Of a DNA stretch of 55,662 nucleotides, positions 15,869 to 23,761 are shown in pieces. The translations under genes were made by a program, and so were the position numbers. Position 1 is the first letter of the stretch. Each line of letters starts with the position of its first letter. Source of the stretch: Pseudocoprococcus catus (GTDB lineage: Bacteria; Bacillota; Clostridia; Lachnospirales; Lachnospiraceae). The notes under the pieces were generated by a model. That model saw nothing but the letters and a program-made list of their open reading frames with translations. It was not told the DNA's origin and made no database searches. The stretch is from NCBI RefSeq assembly GCF_902381825.1, contig NZ_LR698973.1, forward strand, positions 1,175,258 through 1,230,919, read 5' to 3'.

Positions 15869-16084
15869 ATGACAGAGTGCCAACAGAAGATTAAAGAATT
15901 AAGAGAAATAACAGGGATGAACAGAAGACAGTTTTGTGAGGCATTTGAGATTCCTTACAGGACAGTCACTGAGTGGGAGCGCGGAACGAGAAATGCGCCA
16001 AAATATGTTCTGAAGTTTATGGAGTATTATATTCAGAATGAAAAAGTGAAGAAAGAAAATGAACAGGAAGCTTCGGAGAACTAA
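15869..16084 (+). CDS. Small XRE-like helix-turn-helix protein
   Basis: A 71-aa protein with an HTH at about residues 8-50: IKELREITGMNRRQFCEAFEIPYRTVTEWERG, then APKYVLKFMEYYI, and a charged tail. Such single-domain proteins are often antitoxins or local regulators, but no toxin gene is adjacent. An earlier ATG at 15860 reaches a stop after three codons. It has its own promoter and is followed by a strong terminator, so it is transcribed alone. Confidence 0.75.
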   Translation: MTECQQKIKELREITGMNRRQFCEAFEIPYRTVTEWERGTRNAPKYVLKFMEYYIQNEKVKKENEQEASEN

Positions 16085-16134
16085 GTCGGTTTTGAAGGCG
16101 TTAGTAGCCGGAATTAAGAACAAGGTGAGATAAG

Positions 16135-16182
16135 AGGAGCCTGTGCAGCATATCAAAGAAAATGCTGTACAGGCTCCTTTTT
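16135..16182. terminator. Strong terminator after the XRE-like gene
   Basis: Arms AGGAGCCTGTGCAGCAT (16135-16151) and 16162-16178 form a 17-bp stem with one G-U pair, followed by TTTTT. It overlaps the end of the convergent SNF transporter and may serve both. Confidence 0.85.
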
Positions 16183-17503
16183 AGCCGATACCACCCAGTG
16201 CGATACCGAGAATCAAAACCAGAAAACAAATCGGAATGTAAATGTATTTGCAAATTGGGAAGAACAGCCCGGTAAAAGGCTTTTCACGGCCGGTGTTGAC
16301 CTGCTTTTCTACATATTTTTTGCCGAGGACCCAGAAGAACATAATGCCTGCCAGACCTGCACCAAGAGGGCAGATGTAAATGGACAGTACATCCATCCAG
16401 TCGGAGACAATGCCCTGGATCAGCATGGAAACGACGATGCCGATGGCTGCGATAACGAGACAGGATGCTTTTCTTCCGAGGCCGGTTTTCTCCTGAACGG
16501 TGGCGATAGGAGCCTCATAAAGGTTCATCAGAGAGGACATACCGGCCAAAAAGACAGCCGCAAAGAAGATAATAGCAATTATTCTTCCGCCGGGCATGGC
16601 TTTGATCAGATGAGGCAGGTAGATGAATAATAATCCGGGACCGCCCTGATCGAGCTGTGCACCTGTGGTGGCCATGGCAGGGATAATGACCAGGGCAGCC
16701 AGCATAGCGGCGATGGTATCAAAAAAAGCAACTCTGGCTGCGGAAGCTGGGACGTCTTCTGTATCCGGAAGATAGGAACCGTAGATCAGAGTACCATTTC
16801 CTGCTACAGACAGAGAGAAGAATGCCTGGCCAAGAGCAAAAATCCATGTGACTGGATCGGACAGTGCCTTTGGATCGACTCTGAAAATATAATGGTATCC
16901 ATCGACGGCACCGGGTTGGAAAGCAACATAAATGCCGAGAATGATGAACAGGACAAAGAAAACAGGCATCATGATCTTGTTGGCTTTCTCAATGCCGCTG
17001 CCGACACCGAACATCAGAATGATCATGCAGATCACTAAAGCGGCAGTCTGCCAGAAATTATTGCCGAAGGAAGAGGCCATTGAGCCGAAAGTACCGGCAA
17101 AGCCATCAATATCGGCAGGGGCCAGAGCAGCACCGGTAAAAGTCCCGATGGTATACTTCAAAATCCAGCCCATGACAACGGTGTAGCCAATAGCCATGGC
17201 CAGTGCGCCAAGAACCGGAATCCATCCTAAGGCTTCTCCTGCCTTGCGATGTCCTCTGGATTCACAGGCAATGCCGAAGGCGTCGATAGGGCCGGAACGG
17301 GTGGCACGGCCAAAACTCATTTCACTGATAACACCCGTAAAGCCGATCAGGATGACAAAGATAAAATAAGGGATCAGGAAAGACCCGCCTCCGTAGAGAG
17401 AGACGCGGGTTGGAAACATCCAGATATTGCCCATGCCGACTGCAGAACCGATGCAGGCCAGTATAAAGCCCCATCGGCTGTTAAAAGATTCTCTTTTTCT
17501 CAT
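16181..17503 (-). CDS. SNF-family sodium-dependent symporter
   Basis: A 440-aa neurotransmitter:sodium symporter family protein with about 11-12 membrane helices. The first helix carries the family hallmark WGFILACIGSAVGMGNIWMFP, which forms part of the sodium and substrate site, followed by YGGGSFLIPYFIF. Bacterial members take up amino acids such as tyrosine, tryptophan or leucine with Na+. The start at 17503 has AAAGGA seven bases upstream; a TTG at 17518 is unlikely. Substrate is unknown. Confidence 0.93.
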   Translation of the reverse strand: MRKRESFNSRWGFILACIGSAVGMGNIWMFPTRVSLYGGGSFLIPYFIFVILIGFTGVISEMSFGRATRSGPIDAFGIACESRGHRKAGEALGWIPVLGALAMAIGYTVVMGWILKYTIGTFTGAALAPADIDGFAGTFGSMASSFGNNFWQTAALVICMIILMFGVGSGIEKANKIMMPVFFVLFIILGIYVAFQPGAVDGYHYIFRVDPKALSDPVTWIFALGQAFFSLSVAGNGTLIYGSYLPDTEDVPASAARVAFFDTIAAMLAALVIIPAMATTGAQLDQGGPGLLFIYLPHLIKAMPGGRIIAIIFFAAVFLAGMSSLMNLYEAPIATVQEKTGLGRKASCLVIAAIGIVVSMLIQGIVSDWMDVLSIYICPLGAGLAGIMFFWVLGKKYVEKQVNTGREKPFTGLFFPICKYIYIPICFLVLILGIALGGIG

Positions 17504-17575
17504 ATCATTTCCTTTCAAGAGTTTCGTTTATTTATTTAAAAAAATATTACTATGTTTTGATGGAAAACTCAAGTT

Positions 17576-17800
17576 TTGAATATGCATATCTATCATAAAT
17601 ATACAGCCGGAGATATCAAAGGGGCTCTTGAGCCTCAGTATAAACTGAATCCGGTCCGTCTGGCCATGGACGTAGCAAGTTTCCCCGTAGCAGCCAAAGA
17701 TATGGCACAGATGAGAGGCAGAAAAGTCGGGGCACCTTATTTGACTAATAAGCTCACAGGACCGGGAAAAGCTTTTGATAAGATGCATTTTGATCTATAG
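17576..17800 (+). pseudogene. C-terminal remnant of a DapA/NanA-type aldolase
   Basis: The 74-residue frame contains AGDIKGALEPQYKLNPVRLAM, SFPVAAKDMAQMRGRKVGAPY and LTGPGKAFDKM. This resembles the last 65 residues of dihydrodipicolinate synthase/N-acetylneuraminate lyase family proteins. The catalytic (beta/alpha)8 barrel with its Schiff-base lysine is absent, there is no ribosome site, and only a few codons precede the homologous part. It is best read as the leftover of a deletion between the symporter and the patatin gene. Confidence 0.6.
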
Positions 17801-18033
17801 AAATATAGGAACAACTTTTTTATCTGTGCAATGCTGTTTTGATATTTAACAGATGGTGATTGGATATGAAAACGAGATGAAAAAAATGTATACAAAAATG
17901 TTGTGAAAGCGACAAAATCAAAAAATTGTCATGACATCTGATTTTTATTTTATGTTAGAATATATCGCAGAACAAACAGGTTGAATAGGAAAAACAATAA
18001 GTGATATAGAATAAATAATGGAGATTGATGACA

Positions 18034-18888
18034 ATGAGTAAGATTGGCTTGGTATTGGAAGGCGGCGGCATGAAATGTGCCTATACCGCCGGAATTCTGG
18101 ATGCCATGATGGATAATGGCGTCACTTTTGATTATTGTATCGGTGTTTCAGCCGGTTCGGCCAATGGGGTTTCTTTTGTAGCCGGACAGCGGGGCAGAAA
18201 TATCCGCTTTTACACAGAGCATATTAATGAGAAGGGCTATTTTGGTCTTTCTTCTTTTTTGAAGACGGGTAATCTTTTCGGGCTCCAGTATATATATGGA
18301 ACACTGACAAATTCCGGTGGCGCAGATCCTCTGGATTTTGATGCCTTTATGAAAAGTCCGATGGAATACTGGCTGGTGGCAACGGATGCTCAGACAGGCA
18401 AGCCGACTTATTTCAGCAAGAAAGATATGCATAAGGATGATTATCGTCATGTGATGGCATCCTGTGCGATTCCTGCAGTCTGCAGGCCTGTTGAGATCAA
18501 TGGAAGATTTTACTACGATGGCGGTGTGTCGGATTCTATTCCTGTTCAGAAAGCCATGGATGACGGCTGTGACAAGTTGGTTGTCATTTTGACCAAGCCC
18601 TATGACTTTGTGAAGGAGCCGGAGAAAGACCGGTTTATTTACAAGAGATTATGCAGAAAATATCCGAAGATCATCGAAGCACTGGATCACAGACATATCA
18701 TGTACAAAGCCTGCCAGGATAAAATGTTTGCGTTGGAAAAGTCAGGTAAAGCATTTGTTTTTGCACCGGAACATGTACTTGGCGGCGGCACTTACAGCAT
18801 GGATGCCAAGGAGGAAGAGGCTATTTATGAGATGGGCATCAAGGATTTTTATGCACAGAAGGAAAAACTGAAGGCTTTTATGAAGTAA
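18034..18888 (+). CDS. Patatin-like phospholipase (RssA family)
   Basis: A 284-aa lipid acyl hydrolase. The oxyanion motif LEGGGMKCAYTAG is at about residues 7-19, the nucleophile elbow GVSAGS near 38-43, and the catalytic Asp in YYDGGVSDSIP near 160. The Ser-Asp dyad is complete. No signal peptide is seen, so the enzyme is cytoplasmic. ATG 18034 is preferred (GGAG about ten bases upstream); ATG 18028 and TTG 18025 are close alternatives. It stands alone, with a long hairpin after it. Confidence 0.9.
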   Translation: MSKIGLVLEGGGMKCAYTAGILDAMMDNGVTFDYCIGVSAGSANGVSFVAGQRGRNIRFYTEHINEKGYFGLSSFLKTGNLFGLQYIYGTLTNSGGADPLDFDAFMKSPMEYWLVATDAQTGKPTYFSKKDMHKDDYRHVMASCAIPAVCRPVEINGRFYYDGGVSDSIPVQKAMDDGCDKLVVILTKPYDFVKEPEKDRFIYKRLCRKYPKIIEALDHRHIMYKACQDKMFALEKSGKAFVFAPEHVLGGGTYSMDAKEEEAIYEMGIKDFYAQKEKLKAFMK

Positions 18889-18969
18889 GTGTTGTAGAGT
18901 AAAGCTTTACCCATGAGAGCGCCATATTCAAATTCACTGCCAGAGTGCAGTCAAATCAAATATTAAGGG

Positions 18970-19043
18970 AAGGATTCAAAATGAGTCTATTCTTCGCTGG
19001 CAGCGAGAGCGGCCTGTGAAGAATAGACTCATTTTGAATCCTT
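18970..19043. terminator. Perfect 26-bp inverted repeat between patatin and regulator genes
   Basis: Arms 18970-18995 and 19018-19043 are exact complements over 26 bases; the 22-base loop is GC-rich (GCTGGCAGCGAGAGCGGC). It lies between two convergent genes, so it would act as a terminator in both directions, with TTTTATT after it on plus. The unusual length and perfect match are discussed in the findings. Confidence 0.8.
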
Positions 19044-19070
19044 TTATTAAACTATGGGATCGTACTCGTC

Positions 19071-20552
19071 TTACTTTTTGAAAGCACTCAAATCGATCAT
19101 TCGATAGACAAGGGAGCTGTATTTATCGTAAAATGCCTGCAGGCTTTCTGCTTCGTAGTGGCTGCAGTAATCGGCATTTCTCAGACCGTCCAGGTAACTG
19201 CTGATCCTCTGGATCAGCTGGTCAGAGAGGACAGAATAAAAGTAAGGACCGATGTCTGTGTGATAGCGATCCGGATTCTTCAGGAACAGCTTTTTGCGAT
19301 TGTTGAAAATGGAGAAATGTAGCCCCTGATGGTTGTTGACTAATTGTTCGTCATCGATAACATAGAATTGGATATTCCGATTCTTTTTGGAAAGAGCCAG
19401 TACGTTCTCAATGTGCAGTTTGCGCTCTTCCGGTGTCATATGATAAACTACATCTGCGAAAATAAGCTCACCATCATCAATATATTTCATCAAAGAGGAT
19501 TTCAGTACATAGAAATCCGATGTATTCTTCTCAAAAATCTCTTCCCATGTAATCTGAAGCTGAGCCACAATAAGGGACATAAATTCATCATGATAATCTT
19601 CTCTGGCAACGTTGATGATCTTGTCCCAGCATTCTTGAGGCAGCAGATATTCAAAGCCAAGCGTCAGCAGGAACTGGAAGTTGTCCTTGGTATAAAAGTC
19701 TGTACGATAACCGTGCTGGTAGAATTCAAACTGTTCTGTGGCATGAGCCAGAAGATCCGGTGTACGGAAAGCAGGCAGCGTGCGGACATAGATCTGATTC
19801 ACTTTCTCAGGATCGAAGATCACACTGGCTACATTGACACGATTGTATTGGTCAAGGGCACAGATAATGGCTACGCGGTCCTTCACTACAATGGTATTCA
19901 TTGTGCGCATGAGGGTATTGTCATAAAAATCAAAGGAAATGGCGCGGTTTGCACTGACAAAATAGTAAAGGGCCTTGAGTCCGTCATTGTTGTCGGCATA
20001 GAGAAGATCTGTGTCAACACCGATTTTCACATTGACCGGGTGCTTGGCTGTCAGATGGGAGTAGGCATTGGAAGGTTCGTCCATGGCAAAACGACAGACA
20101 TCCAGTGTGCATAAGACATCTAGTGCATCATCATAATCCAGCAGCATCTGAGGCAGTTCATGATTAAAGAAATTGTAAATATCATTGGCCAGCGTCAGAA
20201 TGCGCGGTTTATAGGTGGTCTGCTGCTTCAATTCCGTGGAAGCTTCACTGCAGGAGCTGCTGTAGTTCTCCTTTAATAAAGTATAGATGGTGTTCTCAAG
20301 ATCGTCCGGACAGACATCTGTTAAAAAAGCCTTTTCAAAATCTCCCAGAATTTCCTGGCTCAAAATCTCCTGAGCAAAAAGTGAAGCCATGCTTCTGTTG
20401 ATCTCCGGGACCATCTTGGCAGCGGGCAACATGGATTTGTTGCACCATTTGCTTATGTAAGATACGTCATAACCAATCACATCTGAAATTGTGGACAGTT
20501 TCGAACCAGTCAGCTGGATCAGCTGCTTTAATACAGTCCCATATGCATTCAT
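19071..20552 (-). CDS. Helix-turn-helix regulator of unknown family, divergent from the lactate operon
   Basis: A 493-aa protein. Its N-terminus (LKQLIQLTGSKLSTISDVIG, then YDVSYISKWCNKSMLPAAKM) looks like an XRE-type HTH. The remaining 420 residues match no family I recognise; they are mixed alpha/beta with no membrane segment. The start at 20552 follows AAAGGGGT and avoids a hydrophobic 37-residue extension. Its position, facing the CoA-transferase/dehydratase operon with a dyad between them, suggests that it controls that operon, perhaps by sensing lactate or an acyl-CoA through the large C-terminal part. Confidence 0.78.
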   Translation of the reverse strand: MNAYGTVLKQLIQLTGSKLSTISDVIGYDVSYISKWCNKSMLPAAKMVPEINRSMASLFAQEILSQEILGDFEKAFLTDVCPDDLENTIYTLLKENYSSSCSEASTELKQQTTYKPRILTLANDIYNFFNHELPQMLLDYDDALDVLCTLDVCRFAMDEPSNAYSHLTAKHPVNVKIGVDTDLLYADNNDGLKALYYFVSANRAISFDFYDNTLMRTMNTIVVKDRVAIICALDQYNRVNVASVIFDPEKVNQIYVRTLPAFRTPDLLAHATEQFEFYQHGYRTDFYTKDNFQFLLTLGFEYLLPQECWDKIINVAREDYHDEFMSLIVAQLQITWEEIFEKNTSDFYVLKSSLMKYIDDGELIFADVVYHMTPEERKLHIENVLALSKKNRNIQFYVIDDEQLVNNHQGLHFSIFNNRKKLFLKNPDRYHTDIGPYFYSVLSDQLIQRISSYLDGLRNADYCSHYEAESLQAFYDKYSSLVYRMIDLSAFKK

Positions 20553-20618
20553 ATAATAATACCCCTTTGTTATCAAATCCAATAGTACATTGCTTATATA
20601 CAGTCGTTGTATATACTT

Positions 20619-20647
20619 AGTATGCCAACATGTTATGAAATTGTCAA
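20619..20647 (-). promoter_or_regulatory. Promoter of the 493-aa regulator
   Basis: Minus strand TTGACA (20647-20642), 17-base spacer, CATACT (20624-20619). The -35 lies beside the dyad at 20652-20677, so one bound protein could affect both directions. Confidence 0.6.
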
Positions 20648-20651
20648 GTAG

Positions 20652-20677
20652 AAATTGAATCAACTAGAATTCAATTT
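20652..20677. promoter_or_regulatory. Perfect dyad between regulator and lactate operon
   Basis: AAATTGAAT (20652-20660) and ATTCAATTT (20669-20677) are exact complements separated by eight bases. It sits upstream of both promoters, a typical position for a control site. Confidence 0.55.
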
Positions 20678-20713
20678 GCAAAATTTGAGTAAAGCACACA
20701 CAAATTGATTTTA

Positions 20714-20742
20714 TTGCTTCAAGGCTGATAAAAATTTACAAT
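20714..20742 (+). promoter_or_regulatory. Promoter of the CoA-transferase/dehydratase operon
   Basis: TTGCTT (20714-20719), 17-base spacer, TACAAT (20737-20742). The weak -35 fits a promoter that needs activation. Confidence 0.55.
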
Positions 20743-20816
20743 AGACCCATCGAAAGAAAGAAAAAAATGTATAAAATCGACAACGATTAACAACAAACTA
20801 GATGGAGGGATTCGAG

Positions 20817-22388
20817 ATGGGTAAAGTTAAAGTCTTAACAGCGAGACAGGCCGCTGATCTGATCAAAGATGGCGACACAGTGACTTTAAGCGGATTCGTT
20901 GCAAATGGTATTGCAGAAGCATTGAATGCAGCAGCTGAGGAGAGATTCCTTGAGACGGGACATCCAAAAGATCTTACATTATTCTGGGTAGCTGGTACTG
21001 GTAATAAAGACGGTAGCCATGCTGATCATTATGCACACGAAGGTATGGTCAAGAAAGTTATCGGCGGACATTTCAATTTTGTTCCTAAGATTTGTGAAAT
21101 GCTTTCTGAAAATAAAATTGAAGGCTACAACGTGCCACAGGGTGCTATTGCTCAGATGCTCAGAGATAATGCAGCACGCAAGGTGGGAACTATCAGCCAC
21201 GTTGGTATCGGTACATTTGCAGATCCAAGAAACGGCGGTGGACGTTTAAGTGAGAAGACAAAAGAAGATATTGTGAAGATCATCGAACTGGAAGGTCAGG
21301 AACAGTTATTCTATCCTAGAATCCCTCTGGATGTGGCTTTTATCCGCGGTACATATGCTGATGAATTAGGTAACATCACATTAGAAAAAGAAATGGCTCC
21401 TCTGGATGCAACATCTCAGGCAATGGCTGTTCACAACAATGGCGGTCTGGTCGTTGTTCAGGTAGAAAGAGTTGTCAAAGCGGGTCATCTTGATCCAAAA
21501 CTTGTAAAGATTCCTGGTATTTATGTAGATGCTGTTGTTGAATGTCCGGCAGATGATCCGAAACAGTCACAGAGTATCAATTGTACATATGATCCGGCTT
21601 ATGCAGGTAACACACAGGTACCTGTATCCAGCCTTGAACCAAAGAAACTGGATGCCAAGAAGATCATCGGCCGCCGTGCAGCAATGGAATTAAAGAAAAA
21701 CGTTGTTGTTAACCTTGGTGTTGGTGTTCCTGAATGGGTATCTTCTGTAGCAGCTGAAGAAGGCGTGGCAGATGAAATGACACTGACTGTTGAGTGCGGT
21801 CCTGTCGGCGGTGTGCCTGGCGGCGGCCTCAGATTCGGTGGTTCTGTCAATGCACAGGCTTACATGGATGAAGGTTATCAGTTCGACTTCTACGATGGTG
21901 GTGGTTTGGATCTTTGCTTCCTCGGTCTTGCAGAAGTTGATAACAACGGTGATGTCAATGTCAGCCGTCTTGGAACAAGAATCACAGGTAGCGGCGGTTT
22001 CACAAATATTTCTTCTAACTCCAAGAAAGCTGTTTTCTGTGGTACATTCACAAATGGTGTCAAGATTCAGACAGGCGACGGCAAGCTGACAATCCTTGAA
22101 GAAGGTAAGAAACATAAATTTGTCAATAAAGTAACTGAAATCACATTCTCAGGTGTAGTTGCCGGCAAAGCAGGCAAGGATGTCCTCTATGTGACAGAGC
22201 GTGCAGTCTTTGCACTGAAGGCAGACGGTATTCATCTGATCGAGGTTGCACCTGGTATCGATGTTCAGACACAGGTTCTCGATGAAATGGATTTTGCACC
22301 GATCGTTGACCGCGATGCAGATGGCAATGTGAAATTAATGGATGCCAGAATCTTCAAAGATGAAGTCATGGGCATGACAATTGATTAA
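20817..22388 (+). CDS. Propionate/acetate CoA-transferase (Pct family)
   Basis: A 523-aa class I CoA-transferase that moves CoA between acyl-CoAs (acetyl- or propionyl-CoA) and acids such as lactate. The alpha-like half begins LTARQAADLIKDGDTVTLSGF. The beta-like half carries the catalytic glutamate in VECGPVGGVPGGG (about residue 323), followed by FDFYDGGGLDLCFLGLAEVD. The ATG at 20817 has GGAGGG seven bases upstream, better than ATG 20802. It is first in the operon with dehydratase and permease genes, so it most likely activates lactate to lactoyl-CoA at the expense of propionyl-CoA or acetyl-CoA. Confidence 0.92.
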   Translation: MGKVKVLTARQAADLIKDGDTVTLSGFVANGIAEALNAAAEERFLETGHPKDLTLFWVAGTGNKDGSHADHYAHEGMVKKVIGGHFNFVPKICEMLSENKIEGYNVPQGAIAQMLRDNAARKVGTISHVGIGTFADPRNGGGRLSEKTKEDIVKIIELEGQEQLFYPRIPLDVAFIRGTYADELGNITLEKEMAPLDATSQAMAVHNNGGLVVVQVERVVKAGHLDPKLVKIPGIYVDAVVECPADDPKQSQSINCTYDPAYAGNTQVPVSSLEPKKLDAKKIIGRRAAMELKKNVVVNLGVGVPEWVSSVAAEEGVADEMTLTVECGPVGGVPGGGLRFGGSVNAQAYMDEGYQFDFYDGGGLDLCFLGLAEVDNNGDVNVSRLGTRITGSGGFTNISSNSKKAVFCGTFTNGVKIQTGDGKLTILEEGKKHKFVNKVTEITFSGVVAGKAGKDVLYVTERAVFALKADGIHLIEVAPGIDVQTQVLDEMDFAPIVDRDADGNVKLMDARIFKDEVMGMTID

Positions 22389-22434
22389 AAAATAGTTTTT
22401 TATAAATAATATTAAACAGGGAGGATTTATTATC

Positions 22435-22914
22435 ATGGAAAACTTATTTGCAAACACAGGAATTGGCAAACACATTATCAGAACACATCACTGGGGTATT
22501 GTTTTACCTACACTGGAAAAAGCAGAAGCTTTTATGAAAACATTTGGTCTTCAGGAAGATTACAGAGGCCATGTAAAGGCTTATGATGCGGATCTGATCT
22601 TCACAAAACACGGCAACGGTGTAGATGCAGTGGAATTCATCATTCCATTATCAGGCGTTCTGACAGAGTTCAACAAAGGTAAAGGCGGTATCGCTCATGT
22701 TGCTTACCTTGTAGATGATATCAATGCTGTTTCAGAAGAAATCAAAGCCATGGGTTATGAACTTCTTGAAAAAGAACCTCAGGAAGGTACAGAAGACATC
22801 ATTGTTAATTTTATCCGTCCAAAATATACACAGGGTATTCTTGTAGAACTGATCCAGCAGGTTGGTGACATCAATTACGATGCAACATTCACAAGCCGTT
22901 GGGGTGAAAAATAA
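22435..22914 (+). CDS. VOC-family protein similar to methylmalonyl-CoA epimerase
   Basis: A 159-aa protein with the paired beta-alpha-beta-beta-beta units of the vicinal oxygen chelate fold. Metal ligands are suggested by HHWGIVLP (His about 18-19), GGIAHVAYLVDDI (His about 85) and GILVELIQ (Glu near 140). The overall order of motifs, including VEFIIPL and a PKYTQG stretch, resembles methylmalonyl-CoA epimerase. In this operon an epimerase of lactoyl-CoA would make sense, because lactoyl-CoA dehydratases studied so far use the (R) form. That role is inference. AGGGAGGA precedes the ATG. Confidence 0.85.
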   Translation: MENLFANTGIGKHIIRTHHWGIVLPTLEKAEAFMKTFGLQEDYRGHVKAYDADLIFTKHGNGVDAVEFIIPLSGVLTEFNKGKGGIAHVAYLVDDINAVSEEIKAMGYELLEKEPQEGTEDIIVNFIRPKYTQGILVELIQQVGDINYDATFTSRWGEK

Positions 22915-22945
22915 TTGTAAATCATAATGACAGGAGGAAATGTGC

Positions 22946-23731
22946 GTGTACACATTAGGTATTGATATTGGTTCCGCTTCCAGTAAAGCGGTGATCTTAA
23001 AGGATGGAACGGATGTTGTTGCATCAGCAGTCGTTCAGGTGGGTACAGGAACTTCGGGACCTGGAAGAGTTCTGGAAGAAGTTTTCAGTAATGTCGATTT
23101 AACTCAGGAAGACATGGATTATACAGTGGCAACAGGTTACGGTCGTTTTTCTGTAGAAAATGCAGACAAACAGCTCAGCGAGATTACCTGCCATGCAAAA
23201 GGGATTTTTCACCTTGTGCCATCTGCAAGAACCATCATTGATATCGGTGGTCAGGATGCAAAAGCCATTCAGTTGGACAACAAAGGCAATATTTTGAAGT
23301 TTGTCATGAATGATAAGTGTGCTGCAGGTACAGGCCGTTTCCTGGATGTTATGTCAAGAGTTCTGGAAGTTCCGTTAGATCAGATGGGAAAAGTCCATTT
23401 CCAGGCAAAGGAGTGGGCACAGGTTAGCAGTACGTGTACTGTATTTGCGGAATCTGAAGTTATTTCCCAGTTGTCAAAGGGACTGCCGAGAGAAAGTATT
23501 GTCGCAGGTGTTCATCAGTCAGTGGCCAGCAAGGCCTGTTCATTGGCCTACCGTATAGGGGTTAAAAATGACGTCGTTATGTGTGGTGGTGTTGCACAGA
23601 ATGCAGGCGTTGTAGACGCGATTGAAAAGGAATTGCAGCAGAGTATTACAGTTGCGCCTCACCCACAGATCACAGGTGCGCTCGGTGCAGCACTGATGGC
23701 ATATGAAGAGTTAAAGAAACAGAATAAATAA
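22946..23731 (+). CDS. 2-hydroxyacyl-CoA dehydratase activator ATPase
   Basis: A 261-aa ASKHA-fold ATPase (HgdC/LcdC/HadI family). It hydrolyses ATP to push one electron into the dehydratase, giving the low potential needed for radical dehydration. The nucleotide motif GIDIGSASSKAV is at the N-terminus and IDIGGQDAKAI near residue 95. The two cysteines that hold the [4Fe-4S] cluster between the dimer halves are in NDKCAAGTGRFLD and SSTCTVFAESE. GTG 22946 is chosen because GGAGG sits eight bases upstream; the ATG at 22940 is too close to it. Confidence 0.95.
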   Translation: MYTLGIDIGSASSKAVILKDGTDVVASAVVQVGTGTSGPGRVLEEVFSNVDLTQEDMDYTVATGYGRFSVENADKQLSEITCHAKGIFHLVPSARTIIDIGGQDAKAIQLDNKGNILKFVMNDKCAAGTGRFLDVMSRVLEVPLDQMGKVHFQAKEWAQVSSTCTVFAESEVISQLSKGLPRESIVAGVHQSVASKACSLAYRIGVKNDVVMCGGVAQNAGVVDAIEKELQQSITVAPHPQITGALGAALMAYEELKKQNK

Positions 23732-23761
23732 ATGAATTTTACGGAAGGAAGGTAAAAATTT

